Shown here: positions 15,824-24,249 of the stretch, in pieces | How the letters are laid out: every line of letters begins with the position of its first letter | Position numbering within the stretch: the first letter of the stretch is position 1 | NCBI GenBank assembly: GCA_004366205.1 | Contig: SIRW01000075.1 | Location: 1-40,800, forward strand | Direction of reading: 5' to 3' | Source: Actinomycetota bacterium | Lineage (GTDB): Bacteria > Actinomycetota > Acidimicrobiia > Acidimicrobiales > CADCSY01 | Length of the DNA: 40,800 nt | Translations under genes and position numbers: made by a program | The notes under the pieces: model-generated | Database searches by the model: none | What the model saw: only the letters and a program-made list of their open reading frames with translations | Told to the model about the DNA's origin: nothing

Positions 15824-16835
15824 GCTGCGGGTAGCGCTCGGCGGGCGTCTTGCCGAGGCGGGCCACCACGAGGTCGGCCCCCGGGCTCACGAGCACCGAC
15901 TGGCCTTCGTAGCCGTTCGCCCAGAACGAGCCGTGCTCGTCGCCGACGACCCACCAGTGGGCACCGTAGTGGTTGCCGGTGGTGGCGTCGGTTGACCGGA
16001 TGCGGCGGGCGTGGTCGACCCACCCTTCGGGCAGGAGGCGCTTGCCGGCCCACACCCCGTCGCGCAGGTAGAGGTAGCCGAAGCGGGCGAAGTCGCGGGC
16101 GGTGGCGTACACGTACGACGACGCGATCCAGGTGCCGGCGTCGTCGAGGCGGGGACGGGCCGAGCGCATGCCGGTCGGATCGAACAGCCGCTCCCGCAGG
16201 AACGCCTCGTAGGGCCCGCCCGGGCCGAGCAGCCGGGCGACGACGCCCGAGACGATGTTGGTCGTCCCGCTGGAGTAGTTGAACCGCTCGCCGGGCTCGG
16301 CGACGAGCGACCGGCCGGCGGCGAAGGCGGCGGTGTCGGCTTGGCCCGAGCCGAAGAGCATCTCGATCACGTCGGAGCGACCGGCGTCGACGTAGTCCTC
16401 GACGAAGTCGAGCCCGTCACGCATCGCCAGCAGGTGCTCGAGGGTGATCGCGCCTCTCGGGTCACCCGGCTCCTGCCACTGGGGGACCCCGGGCGGCTCG
16501 TCGAGGTGGAGCCGGCCCTCGGCGACGAGCATGCCGACCACGGCGTGGAGGATCGACTTGGCCATCGACCACGACAGCAGGGGCGTGGCGCGCTCGACGG
16601 GCTCGTCGGGCCGGTCGAAGTGGGGGAGGGCGCCGCCGTAGCGCTCGGCCACGAGGCGACCGCGGTGCACGACCACCACGGCGTAGGTGCGGGACAGCGG
16701 GCCGTCGTCGGCCATGACCTCGTCCAGCAGGGGCTCGAGGTCGACGCCGGTGGGTGGGTTGCCGACCGGCCACTCATCCGTGGGCCACGGCACGTCGTCG
16801 GGATGCGGCGGGAGCGGCGGCAACGGTTCGGGCAC
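15771..16835 (-). CDS. Beta-lactamase-fold serine hydrolase (class C-like)
   Basis: A 354-residue member of the beta-lactamase/esterase/DD-peptidase-like family PF00144. The catalytic SxxK is SMAK in LLSWSMAKSILHAVVG (Ser near 89). The second motif is Tyr in RFNYSSGTTN, in the place of YxN. The C-terminal HYGAHWWVVGDE and FWANGYEGQSV segments match EstB/6-aminohexanoate-dimer-hydrolase-like enzymes. There is no signal peptide, so it is probably cytosolic and more likely an esterase or amidase than an antibiotic-resistance enzyme. The start is a GTG at 16835; upstream codons are a different-composition shadow. Its 3' end overlaps the TetR gene by 53 bp tail to tail. Confidence 0.85.
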   Translation of the reverse strand: MPEPLPPLPPHPDDVPWPTDEWPVGNPPTGVDLEPLLDEVMADDGPLSRTYAVVVVHRGRLVAERYGGALPHFDRPDEPVERATPLLSWSMAKSILHAVVGMLVAEGRLHLDEPPGVPQWQEPGDPRGAITLEHLLAMRDGLDFVEDYVDAGRSDVIEMLFGSGQADTAAFAAGRSLVAEPGERFNYSSGTTNIVSGVVARLLGPGGPYEAFLRERLFDPTGMRSARPRLDDAGTWIASSYVYATARDFARFGYLYLRDGVWAGKRLLPEGWVDHARRIRSTDATTGNHYGAHWWVVGDEHGSFWANGYEGQSVLVSPGADLVVARLGKTPAERYPQLKRWRADVVDAFASARG

Positions 16836-16925
16836 GTCAGCAGTCTCGCCGAGGCGCGCGGCGCACCGCAGCCGGGTGGGCCGTCCTGCGCTCGAGTTCC
16901 CCGACGGGCGGCTGGCGGTTGGTCG

Positions 16926-16931
16926 TAGCAT
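16926..16931 (+). promoter_or_regulatory. Putative -10 element of the alpha-toroid gene (leaderless)
   Basis: TAGCAT lies 6 nt before the GTG at 16938, without a Shine-Dalgarno sequence, in the 102-bp divergent spacer shared with the serine hydrolase. Confidence 0.5.
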
Positions 16932-16937
16932 CCGGCC

Positions 16938-17906
16938 GTGGGCACAGCCGTCGTCGACAACGACGAGCGCACCCGGGCGGCGATCGACTGGCTGCTCGAC
17001 TCGCCTGAGCCGGCCGTCAGGGCGCTGGCGCGCACCGACCTGCTGGACGAGCCGCCCGGCGAGGACCGCGCCACCATCGTCGCCGGGCCGATGGTCGACG
17101 CCCTGCTCGGCGGCGACGACCCCGAGACGGTCCTCGCCGTGCACCCGTACTCGAAGTGGACCGGCGCGCACTGGCGCCTGGTCTCGCTGGTCGAGCTGGG
17201 TGTTCCCGCCGACGAGCCTCGGCTGGTGCCCATGATCGAGGCCGAGCTCGACTGGCTCACGGGTCGGGACCGGCTCAGCCGGATTCCCGAGGTCGCCGGC
17301 CGCACCCGCCGCTGCGCCTCGCAGGAGGGCAACGCCCTCGCCGTGTGCAGCCGGCTGGGCCTCGCGGACGACCCGCGTGTGCAGGCCCTCGCTGAGGCGC
17401 TCGTCCGGTGGCAGTGGCCCGATGGTGGCTGGAACTGCGACAAGCGGCCCGAGGCCGACGACTCGTCGTTCCACGAGACCCACCCGCCCATCTGGGGCCT
17501 GCACGAGTACGCCCTCGCCACCGGCGACGGTCGTGCGGCTGAGGCCGCGGAGCGGGCCGCGGAGCTGCTGCTCCGGCGCCGGCTGTTCCGGCGCCAGCGG
17601 GACGGCGAGATCGTCCACCGGTCGTGGGTGGCGCTCCACTACCCCGTGTACTGGCACTACGACGTGCTCCAGGGTCTGCTGCTGCTCGCCCGCCTCGGTC
17701 TCGTCGGCGACGAGCGGGCGGGCGACGCCCTCGACCTCTTGGAGGCGCGGCGACTGAAGGACGGCCGCTGGCGGCCGGGTGGCTACTGGTGGCACCGGCC
17801 CGGGAGCGACCGGGCCCAGGAGGTGGTCGACTGGGGCCGGTCGGGTCCGAACGCCATGATCACGCTCAACGCCCTGCGGGTGCGGCGGGCCGCCGGGCGC
17901 CTCTGA
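16938..17906 (+). CDS. Alpha-toroid protein related to prenyltransferase/squalene cyclase repeats
   Basis: A 322-residue soluble, helix-rich protein. Two QW-like repeat signatures are visible, QWPDGGWNC (about 159-167) and LKDGRWRPGGYWW (about 273-285), the hallmark of the alpha/alpha-toroid of squalene cyclases and protein prenyltransferases. It is half the size of a triterpene cyclase and the catalytic DxDD is not seen, so it is unlikely to be a cyclase. Close relatives are usually left as hypothetical proteins. Trp/His/Tyr-rich segments (HPPIWGLHEYALATG, ALHYPVYWHYDVLQG) may line a pocket. A GTG start is used with a TAGCAT hexamer 6 nt upstream. The function is unknown. Confidence 0.75.
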   Translation: MGTAVVDNDERTRAAIDWLLDSPEPAVRALARTDLLDEPPGEDRATIVAGPMVDALLGGDDPETVLAVHPYSKWTGAHWRLVSLVELGVPADEPRLVPMIEAELDWLTGRDRLSRIPEVAGRTRRCASQEGNALAVCSRLGLADDPRVQALAEALVRWQWPDGGWNCDKRPEADDSSFHETHPPIWGLHEYALATGDGRAAEAAERAAELLLRRRLFRRQRDGEIVHRSWVALHYPVYWHYDVLQGLLLLARLGLVGDERAGDALDLLEARRLKDGRWRPGGYWWHRPGSDRAQEVVDWGRSGPNAMITLNALRVRRAAGRL

Positions 17907-18001
17907 GTGAACCGAACGCGGGACGATCCCCGACAGGGGGATGACACTGGGATACAAGTGATCAGCGGATGCCGGCCGACCGGCCGGCGGGAGGGGGAGT
18001 C

Positions 18002-18433
18002 ATGGCGGACACCACGACGGAGCGGAGTGGCACGGGGCGGCGGCTGCCGGCGGGCTGGGGATTCGCCCGCATCGTGGCGGTGGCGGGCGGCGTGTTCTTC
18101 GCCGTCGGCGGGGTCTGGGCGATGGTCGACACCCGCGGATTCTTCGACGCCGCCGCCACGTTCGAGCCCTACAACACGCACCTGATCCGCGATGTCGGCG
18201 CCTTCCAGATCGGCCTCGGTGCCGTGCTGCTCCTGGCCGCCGCCCGCCCGGTGCTCGACGGTCTGACGGTCGGCCTCCTCGGCGTGGGTATCGGTTCGGT
18301 CGCCCACCTGGTCTCGCACGTCGTCGACCGCGACCGCGGCGGCCAGCCCGAGGTCGACATCCCCTTCTTCGCGCTGCTGACGATCCTGCTGCTGGTCGCC
18401 GGCGGGCTCCGCTGGCGGGACACGGCAGCGTGA
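18002..18433 (+). CDS. Small four-helix membrane protein of unknown function
   Basis: A 143-residue protein with four predicted membrane helices (about 20-40, 62-82, 85-108, 118-138). The conserved-looking NTHLIRDVGAFQIGLGAVLL joins helices 1 and 2. This pattern occurs in a broad family of small DUF4345/DUF4267-like membrane proteins without known function. The ATG at 18002 is preceded by a strong GGGAGGGGGAG ribosome site. The 95-bp spacer before it holds CCCC-GACA-GGGG and a TACAAG hexamer that may be promoter parts. Confidence 0.75.
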   Translation: MADTTTERSGTGRRLPAGWGFARIVAVAGGVFFAVGGVWAMVDTRGFFDAAATFEPYNTHLIRDVGAFQIGLGAVLLLAAARPVLDGLTVGLLGVGIGSVAHLVSHVVDRDRGGQPEVDIPFFALLTILLLVAGGLRWRDTAA

Positions 18434-18458
18434 TCGCAGGCCGACCTACGCTCGGAGC

Positions 18459-19337
18459 ATGATCGAACGGGCGCCGTTCGGACGCACCGGTCACGACAGC
18501 AGCCGGGTCATCTTCGGCGGTGCCGCCCTGAGCCGCATGCGTCAGGAACGGGCCGACGAACTGCTGCCCGTGCTGGACGAGTTCGGGGTGAACCACATCG
18601 ACGTGGCGGCCTCCTACGGCGATGCCGAGCTGCGGGTCGCTCCCTGGCTGGCCCGGCGACGCCGGGACTTCTTCGTCGCCACCAAGACGGGTGCCCGCGA
18701 CAGCGACGGCGCCCGTCGCAGCCTCGAGCAGTCCCTCGAGCGCATGGGCGTGGACTCGGTCGACCTGGTCCAGCTCCACAACCTCGTCGAGCCCGGCGAG
18801 TGGGAGGTCGCCCATGGCCCGGGCGGCGCCGTCGAGGCACTCGCCCGGGCGCGCGACGAGGGCCTCGTGCGGTTCATCGGCGTGACGGGCCACGGCCTGC
18901 GGATCGCCGGGATGCACCTGCGCAGCCTCGAACGGTTCGACTTCGACTCGGTGCTGCTGCCCTACAACCACGCGCTGCTGCAGGACGCCGGATACCGTGC
19001 CGACGTCGAGGCGCTCCTCGCACGCTGTGAGGAGCGCCATGTCGCCGTGCAGACGATCAAGTCCATCGCGCGCCGCCGCTGGGCGGACGAGGAGGGCCCC
19101 CGGTTCAGCTGGTACGAGCCGCTCCGCGACGCCGATGCCATCGACCGGGCCGTGCGGTACGTGCTGGGTGACCCCCAGCTGTTCCTGAACACGTCGAGCG
19201 ACGCCACCCTGCTCCGTCGGGTCCTGGAGGCGGCGGACAGCGGGGGACCGGCTCCGAACGTGGCCGAGATGGATGCGGACGTCGAGGGGTTCGGCGTCCG
19301 CCCCCTCTTCGACGGCGCTGACCTCGAACGCATCTGA
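18459..19337 (+). CDS. Aldo/keto reductase
   Basis: A 292-residue NADPH-dependent aldo/keto reductase. The catalytic tetrad is present: Asp48 and Tyr53 (HIDVAASYGDAE), Lys76 (ATKTG) and His107 (VQLHN). The barrel order follows the family (FIGVTGHG, LLPYNHALLQ, VAVQTIKSI). The C-terminal part of the cofactor site is less canonical than in typical members. The substrate is unknown. ATG at 18459 has TACGCT 6 nt upstream, so a leaderless transcript separate from the preceding membrane-protein gene is likely, although the gap is only 25 bp. Confidence 0.88.
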   Translation: MIERAPFGRTGHDSSRVIFGGAALSRMRQERADELLPVLDEFGVNHIDVAASYGDAELRVAPWLARRRRDFFVATKTGARDSDGARRSLEQSLERMGVDSVDLVQLHNLVEPGEWEVAHGPGGAVEALARARDEGLVRFIGVTGHGLRIAGMHLRSLERFDFDSVLLPYNHALLQDAGYRADVEALLARCEERHVAVQTIKSIARRRWADEEGPRFSWYEPLRDADAIDRAVRYVLGDPQLFLNTSSDATLLRRVLEAADSGGPAPNVAEMDADVEGFGVRPLFDGADLERI

Positions 19338-19385
19338 TCGCCCAGGCCCTGGGTACTGCCGGGCTCCTCGCCGGCGCGCCGAGAG

Positions 19386-19446
19386 TTAGCGATAAATCTC
19401 TTGCAGGTCGGACGCGGTCGGCATACGCTCAGTATTAGCACTAAAT
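19386..19446 (+). promoter_or_regulatory. Promoter with two TTAGC-type half-sites before the secreted-protein gene
   Basis: TTGCAG (19401-19406), a 17-nt spacer and TACGCT (19424-19429) form a good promoter. TTAGCGATAAAT (19386-19397) lies just upstream of the -35, and TTAGCACTAAAT (19435-19446) lies at the predicted transcription start. The second shares TTAGCAC with the right arm of the phasin operator palindrome at 11646-11665, and both are preceded by AGTAT. AT-rich direct half-sites on either side of a promoter suggest repression. A common regulator is inference. Confidence 0.55.
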
Positions 19447-19474
19447 GAGTCCGTCGTACGGAGGGAGGACCCCC

Positions 19475-19729
19475 ATGAAGAAGCTGTTCGTCGCCGCAGC
19501 CATCGTGCTCGGCAGCATCGTCGCTGTCCCGTCGCTCGCAGGCGCCAGTCCCGCTCCCGCCGATGGCCGGTGTGTCGCCCAGGGCGCCGGGTTCACGTTC
19601 GACGGCCCCACCAAGTCCGTCGCCGCACGCGGGGGCCTCGGGCTGCCGATGCAGACCATCATCCTCGACCATGTCTTCAACAGCGCGCGCACGGTCGAGG
19701 GGGCGCTGAACACCACGATCTGCAGCTGA
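19475..19729 (+). CDS. Small secreted protein of unknown function
   Basis: An 84-residue precursor with a clear Sec signal peptide (MKKLFVAAAIVLGSIVAVPS then LAGA, cleavage near residue 24). The mature part is about 60 residues with just two Cys, one near its start (GRCVAQGAGF) and one next to its end (TTICS), which could form a disulfide closing the chain. GGAGGGAGG precedes the ATG. Strong ribosome site, regulated-looking promoter and a following terminator make this a self-contained, controlled gene. No family was recognised. Confidence 0.8.
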   Translation: MKKLFVAAAIVLGSIVAVPSLAGASPAPADGRCVAQGAGFTFDGPTKSVAARGGLGLPMQTIILDHVFNSARTVEGALNTTICS

Positions 19730-19739
19730 TCTCGTTCGC

Positions 19740-19777
19740 AGCCCGGTGGTCCGGACCGCCGACCGGACCGCCGGGCT
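19740..19777 (+). terminator. Strong hairpin terminator after the secreted-protein gene
   Basis: AGCCCGGTGGTCCGG (19740-19754) pairs with CCGGACCGCCGGGCT (19763-19777) over 15 positions with one G-U pair and an 8-nt loop, 10 bp after the stop codon. There is no T-tract. Confidence 0.75.
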
Positions 19778-19835
19778 GTCACGACAGGCGCGCCGAAGAG
19801 CGGACGGTGTGCCGACACAGATCCCCCCGAGGGGG

Positions 19836-19862
19836 CGGGCCGGGCCGGCGGGGCCCGGCCCG
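19836..19862 (+). terminator. GC-rich hairpin upstream of the thioesterase gene
   Basis: CGGGCCGGGC (19836-19845), a 7-nt loop and GCCCGGCCCG (19853-19862) form a perfect 10-bp stem followed by TCTT. It is a second terminator-like hairpin in the spacer 19730-19883 and ends 21 bp before the thioesterase GTG. Confidence 0.6.
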
Positions 19863-19883
19863 TCTTCGCGCGAGGCTGGCAGG

Positions 19884-20288
19884 GTGACAGCCGAGACCGC
19901 GCCCGAGCCGGAGTATGGCGAGTTCGCCCTGAAGTCGTTCCTCGGCATGGCGCTCGACGGCGAGGCCGAGGGTCACGCCCGGGCCCGCGTCGAGATCGGC
20001 GACGAGCACCGGAACCCCAATGGCGTGGTGCACGGGGCGGTGCTCTTCGCCATGGTCGACACCGCCATGGGGAAGGCCACCATGTCGCTGCTGCCCGACG
20101 GCCAGTTCTGCGCGTCGGTCGAGGTGCAGCTGCGGTTCATCCGGGCGGCCAGCGAGGGTGAGCTGGTCGCGGACGTGTCCGTCGTGCGACGCGGCCGGAA
20201 CGTCGTGCATCTCGAGGGGCGGGTACACGACGGCGACGACCGACTCATCGCCACGGCGGGCGGGACCTTCGCAATCATCGTCCCGTAG
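19884..20288 (+). CDS. PaaI-type hotdog thioesterase
   Basis: A 134-residue single hotdog-domain acyl-CoA thioesterase of the PaaI/YbdB/FcoT-like group. The characteristic segment is RNPNGVVHGAVLFAMVDTAMG, with Asn46, His50 and Asp59 in the positions of the family's catalytic and oxyanion residues. SVEVQLRFIRAASEGELVAD is the usual second strand. It hydrolyses aromatic or medium-chain acyl-CoA; the exact substrate is not readable. The GTG at 19884 is chosen because the in-frame codons upstream run through a terminator-like hairpin and are Arg/Pro-rich; GAGGCT lies 6 nt before it. Confidence 0.87.
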   Translation: MTAETAPEPEYGEFALKSFLGMALDGEAEGHARARVEIGDEHRNPNGVVHGAVLFAMVDTAMGKATMSLLPDGQFCASVEVQLRFIRAASEGELVADVSVVRRGRNVVHLEGRVHDGDDRLIATAGGTFAIIVP

Positions 20289-20401
20289 CCCCTTCGTCGC
20301 TCCGTGCCTTGTGGCGCCGGCCGAACGACCGATGAACCGAATACGGCCCTCGGTGCGACAGGTGGGTGTACGGGGGACGTCGCCCGGGCGAGGAGGACGA
20401 G

Positions 20402-21265
20402 ATGGCCGTGACGGTGCGGATCGACGGGGTGCGCAAGGCGTTCGGGCGCACGGTCGCCCTCGACGGCGTCGACGTCACGTTGGAGCCCGGCATCACCGGG
20501 CTGCTCGGCCCGAACGGGGCCGGCAAGACGACCCTGCTGCGCATGGTGGCGACGGTCGCCGCGCCGGACGAGGGACGCCTGGTGCTGCTGGGCCACGACC
20601 CGGCCGACGCGGCCGGCCGCATCGCCGTCCGCCGCCGGCTCGGCTACCTGCCGCAGGAGCCGGGCTTCCACCAGCGGTTCACCGCCTTCGAGTTCGTCGA
20701 CTACGTCGCCATCCTGAAGGAGCTCACCGACCGGCGGACCCGTCACGACGAGGTGCGGCGCGTGCTCGACCTGGTCGGCCTCACCAAGGTGTCGGGCAAG
20801 CGCATCAAGGCGCTGTCCGGCGGGATGCGCCGGCGGGTCGGGCTGGCCCAGGCGCTCATCGGGGACCCCGACCTGCTGGTCCTCGACGAGCCCACCGCCG
20901 GCCTCGACCCCGAGCAACGGCTCCGCTTCCGTCAGGTCGTCTCGGCGCTGGTCGAGCACCAGACCGTGCTGCTCTCGACGCACCAGACCGAGGACGTCGC
21001 CGCGCTCTGCAACCGCGTCGTCGTGCTCGACCATGGCCGTGTGCTCTTCTCCGGCGCGCCGGCGGAGCTCGTGCAGCAGGCCGCAGGCCGGGTGTGGCTC
21101 ACCGATGCCCCCGACCCCGGGGCGCGGGTCAGCTGGCGCACCGGCGACGGCCGGCACCGCCATGTCGGGAACGCACCGCCGCCCGGCGCCGAGATGACCG
21201 CGCCCACCCTCGAGGATGCCTACCTGCTCCTCGTGGGAGCCGAGCTCGCCGAGGCAGCGGCATGA
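20402..21265 (+). CDS. ABC-2-type exporter ATP-binding protein
   Basis: A 287-residue ATPase of the CcmA/DrrA-like class. Visible motifs are Walker [10 protein letters not shown] (about 41-49), signature ALSGGMRRRVGLAQAL, Walker [16 protein letters not shown] and the switch His in LLSTHQTEDV. The C-terminal 60 residues are a small accessory domain. AGGAGG precedes the ATG at 20402. The stop overlaps the permease start (ATGA), so the complex is made from one message with the two membrane genes that follow. Confidence 0.92.
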   Translation: MAVTVRIDGVRKAFGRTVALDGVDVTLEPGITGLLGPNGAGKTTLLRMVATVAAPDEGRLVLLGHDPADAAGRIAVRRRLGYLPQEPGFHQRFTAFEFVDYVAILKELTDRRTRHDEVRRVLDLVGLTKVSGKRIKALSGGMRRRVGLAQALIGDPDLLVLDEPTAGLDPEQRLRFRQVVSALVEHQTVLLSTHQTEDVAALCNRVVVLDHGRVLFSGAPAELVQQAAGRVWLTDAPDPGARVSWRTGDGRHRHVGNAPPPGAEMTAPTLEDAYLLLVGAELAEAAA

Positions 21266-22948
21266 GCACCGTGCTGCCCGCTCCGGCACAGGGCGAGGCG
21301 CCATCGGCCCCCCGGCCGGCGTCCGCTGGTGAAGGCGATGGGCGCCGCTCCGCCAGCGTGTCCTGGGTGCTCGCCCGTGCCGAGGCGCGCCGGTTGCTGC
21401 GGTCGCCCATCCTCTTGGTCGGCTTCCTGCTCGGCGGCGCCCTCGTCCTCCAGGACCTCCGCTGGCCCGCGGTCGCAGACCGGCACAACTACGGCGGCGG
21501 TGTCTTCCACGCCCTCCTGCCGGCCGCCGTCACGCTGATCGCGGCCAACCGGGCGGCCCTGCGCGTCCACCGCGACGGCACCGGGGAGCTGTTCGACGCC
21601 GCGCCCGCCTCGCGGCGAGCGCGCACACTCGGGCATCTCCTCGGGTTGATCACGCCTCTGGCCCTCGGTCTGCTGCTCGCGGCCGGCTGGGTCGTCTCGG
21701 TGTTCGTCACGGACGGCTTCGGCCGCCCCGTCGTCGCCGACCTCCTGCGCGGGCCGGTGCTGATCACCGGCGCGGGAGCGCTCGGGGTCATGCTCGCCCG
21801 ATGGGTCCGGTCGTCACTCGCAGCGCCGGTCGCCTGCGTCGCGATCGCGACGTCGATCATCGTCTTGTTCGGCCCTGTCTTCACGGTCCGCTCGCAGCAG
21901 TGGCTCTCGCTGTTCCCCTCGGGGGGCGACCTGCCGATCCCCGAGCTGTCGATGAGCCGGCCCTACTGGTGGCACCTCGTCTACCTGATCGGGCTCGTCC
22001 TCCTGGCGGGCTTGGGCGCACTCGTGCGCCGACGGGCTCGACCGAGCCGTCGTCGTGCCGTCGCTCGTCGTGCTGGCGCTCGTCGTCGTCTCGGCGGTGG
22101 CCATGACCCGGCCCGACAGCTCGGAGGACTGGGCGCGGCGCGACGCCCTGCTCGCCGATCCCGTCGCCCATCAGCACTGCGTCGAGCGGGCCGGGGCGAC
22201 GTACTGCCACTACCCGCGCTATGGGCCGCTCGTCGACTGGTGGGCGGCTCCGGTCGAGGGGGTGCTGGCGAGGGTTCCGGCGCCGACCCCTGTCGTCGTG
22301 CATCAGCGGATGCGTCCGTGGGCCGATCTTCCCTGGCTGGAGGAGGACGCCCGCCAACGGATCGTTGAGGTGCTCCCGTCGCTGCCTCGATCCCAGCCCC
22401 GGCCACCCGACGATCACTCCGTCACGGTCGCCTTCACCTGGGAGGCCGGCGGTACCGACGACGTCGAGCTGGCCTGGCAGGTCGCCAGCCTCACGGTCGG
22501 CCTGCCGGTGGTCGGCGTCGCCCGGCACGCACCGTGCGACGCCGCCGGCCAGGCCCGCGGGGCGGTGGCCCTGTGGCTCGCGGGGCAGTCCACACCGGAC
22601 GCCGGCCGGGCCCTCGCCGACGCACTGGATCGGGGGGCGTGGGCGAACCCGAACGCGGGCGGACGCCTCGTTCCGAGCCGGCACCACCTCGGTGACGAGG
22701 TGTCGGACCAGGGCAACGCGGTCGCGATCGGTCCGGACGACGCCGCCGTGGCCGTGGCGCTGCTGAGGTTGCCCGCCGCGGAGGTCGCGCAAGCGCTGGC
22801 GCCGCACTGGGAGCGGCTCGCGCAGCCGAGCTTCGGGACCGACAGGCTCGCCGACCTGCTGGGAGTCGAGCCGGCACCGACACCGCCGCGCCGGCCGGTG
22901 CCGGGCGTCCAGGCGCCCGGGCTGGTGCTGACCGGCCCTTGCCCGTGA
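21262..22948 (+). pseudogene. ABC exporter permease with a frameshift near 22030
   Basis: The frame from the ATG at 21262 encodes about six membrane helices (WVLARAEARRLLRSPILLVG onward) up to GALVR near 22029. It then turns into Arg/Gly-rich nonsense to 22368. The next frame carries the natural continuation: DGLDRAVVVPSLVVLALVVV, a membrane helix, and then a 270-residue soluble domain ending at 22948 (HQHCVERAGATYCHYPRYG, GRLVPSRHHLGDE). One extra base within 22024-22031 explains it. The joined protein would be about 560 residues. The soluble domain with its Cys pair is found in actinobacterial exporter permeases. Either the gene is broken or the read has an error; the ATPase upstream and the second permease downstream are intact, which favours a recent event or an error. 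Confidence 0.75.
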
Positions 22949-23514
22949 CCACGGCGCGGGCGGTCGGGCCCGTGGTGCGGGCGTTCGGGCCGCTGGTGCG
23001 GGGGTTGCGATGGACGCCGATCGCCGGGGCAGCGGGCATCGGGGTCGTCCTCGTGGTGCTGGCGGTCCGTACCGGCGACCCCGGGCCCGGCATCGGCGCG
23101 CTACGGGCCACGGCCGCGCTGCTGGCCGGGGCGGCGGGTGCGGCCCTCGACGATCCGGCGGCCCCGACCGTGAGCGCCACGCCGTTGGGTGCGGTCGTCC
23201 GCCGGGTCCTGCAGCTGGTGGTGCTCGTGGTGACGGTGTCCGCCGCCTGGCTCCTCCTGCTGGCTGCGGTCCTGGTCGGGATCGAGCCCGGCCTGCCCGC
23301 GGGGGTCGCCGCCCGGCTCGGCCTGGAGGCGGCCGCCCTCCTGGCGGCGGGACTCGGAGTCGCCGGGATCGCGATCACGGTTGAACGGCGGGGCGTGGGC
23401 GGGAGCATCGCCGCGCCGGTGCTCGTCGCGGGCGTGCTCGCCGCCCTCGTGGTGCAGGCCACATGGCCGGCGTGGACGCTCCTCCCGCTGGGTGCCGGTG
23501 ACCCGCGGTGTTAG
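22945..23514 (+). CDS. Second membrane subunit of the ABC exporter
   Basis: A 189-residue hydrophobic protein with about five or six predicted helices (WTPIAGAAGIGVVLVVLAVR, LRATAALLAGAAGAAL, VLQLVVLVVTVSAAWLLLLA and others). It starts with a GTG overlapping the preceding stop (GTGA). It is the likely second permease of the exporter encoded from 20402. It has no motif of its own that names a substrate. Confidence 0.7.
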   Translation: MTTARAVGPVVRAFGPLVRGLRWTPIAGAAGIGVVLVVLAVRTGDPGPGIGALRATAALLAGAAGAALDDPAAPTVSATPLGAVVRRVLQLVVLVVTVSAAWLLLLAAVLVGIEPGLPAGVAARLGLEAAALLAAGLGVAGIAITVERRGVGGSIAAPVLVAGVLAALVVQATWPAWTLLPLGAGDPRC

Positions 23515-23599
23515 CCCGAAGCTCCAGGGTCGCCACGCGAGAGGGTGGAACCGTGCAGGTAGCCAGGTCCCCCCGCAGTCACCATTGACGCGAGAGCAC

Positions 23600-23650
23600 G
23601 GTTTCTGGCGCTCCAGATCAGGCTGGACCTGGTGTGGCGCGCCAGAAACC
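23600..23650. repeat. 51-bp intergenic palindrome with nested hairpin
   Basis: GGTTTCTGGCGC (23600-23611) and GCGCCAGAAACC (23639-23650) form a perfect 12-bp stem. The interior contains TCCAG-atcagg-CTGGA. It sits between the exporter operon and the YbaK-type gene. The rest of the 222-bp spacer shows only a predicted -10 hexamer for the next gene. Confidence 0.82.
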
Positions 23651-23723
23651 GCCCCCGCTGCGCTGTGGGACGCCGGCTGGAGCCGGGGTCGCGTGCGCCG
23701 CTCCCGAGCACGTCTTCGTCCCG

Positions 23724-23729
23724 TAGCCT
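23724..23729 (+). promoter_or_regulatory. Putative -10 element of the YbaK-type gene (leaderless)
   Basis: TAGCCT lies 7 nt before the ATG at 23737, with no ribosome site. Confidence 0.5.
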
Positions 23730-23736
23730 CGCCGTC

Positions 23737-24219
23737 ATGGGGATCGAGGAGGACGTCCGGCGCGCCGTCGAGGCCACCGGGCTCGAGTACGAGGCAATGC
23801 CGTGCGACCCCGAGCTCGCGGACACGGCCGACTTCTGCGCCCACTACGGCGTGGCGCCCGAGGACTCGGCCAACGCCATCGTCGTGGTCGGCAAGTCGGA
23901 CCCGCCGGTGCACGTGTGCTGTGTGGTGCTGGCCACGACCCGCCTCGACGTCAACAAGGCGGTCCGCAAGCGCCTGGGCGTGCGGAAGGCGTCGTTCGCG
24001 CCGCCGGAGGAGACCAGCCGGCTGACCGGCATGACGATCGGTGGCGTCACCCCCCTCGCCCTGCCCGACGACCTGCCCGTGTGGGTCGACACTGCGGTGA
24101 TGGCACGGGAGCAGGTCGTCATCGGTGGAGGCAGCCGGTCGCTCAAGCTCCGGGTGTCGCCCGAGGTGTTCCGCCGTCTGCCCAACACCGAGGTCGTCGA
24201 GGGCCTGGCGACGGCCTGA
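23737..24219 (+). CDS. YbaK/ProX-type aminoacyl-tRNA deacylase
   Basis: A 160-residue YbaK/EbsC-domain protein, a family that hydrolyses mischarged tRNAs such as Cys- or Ala-tRNA(Pro) in trans. Visible are [20 protein letters not shown] in the core sheet, the [20 protein letters not shown] helix-loop with the conserved Lys, and [14 protein letters not shown], the glycine-rich substrate loop. The length is normal. The exact tRNA substrate cannot be assigned. ATG 23737 is chosen over upstream frames because TAGCCT precedes it at leaderless spacing. Confidence 0.87.
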   Translation: MGIEEDVRRAVEATGLEYEAMPCDPELADTADFCAHYGVAPEDSANAIVVVGKSDPPVHVCCVVLATTRLDVNKAVRKRLGVRKASFAPPEETSRLTGMTIGGVTPLALPDDLPVWVDTAVMAREQVVIGGGSRSLKLRVSPEVFRRLPNTEVVEGLATA

Positions 24220-24249
24220 CCGGTCCCGGCCGCGGTCCGGGCCGGTCGC

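Noticed and set aside
15771-16835. Calling the serine hydrolase a resistance beta-lactamase
   Set aside because: No signal peptide and the motif set is closer to EstB-like hydrolases.
16938-17906. Triterpene (squalene-hopene) cyclase
   Set aside because: Half the expected length and no DxDD motif.
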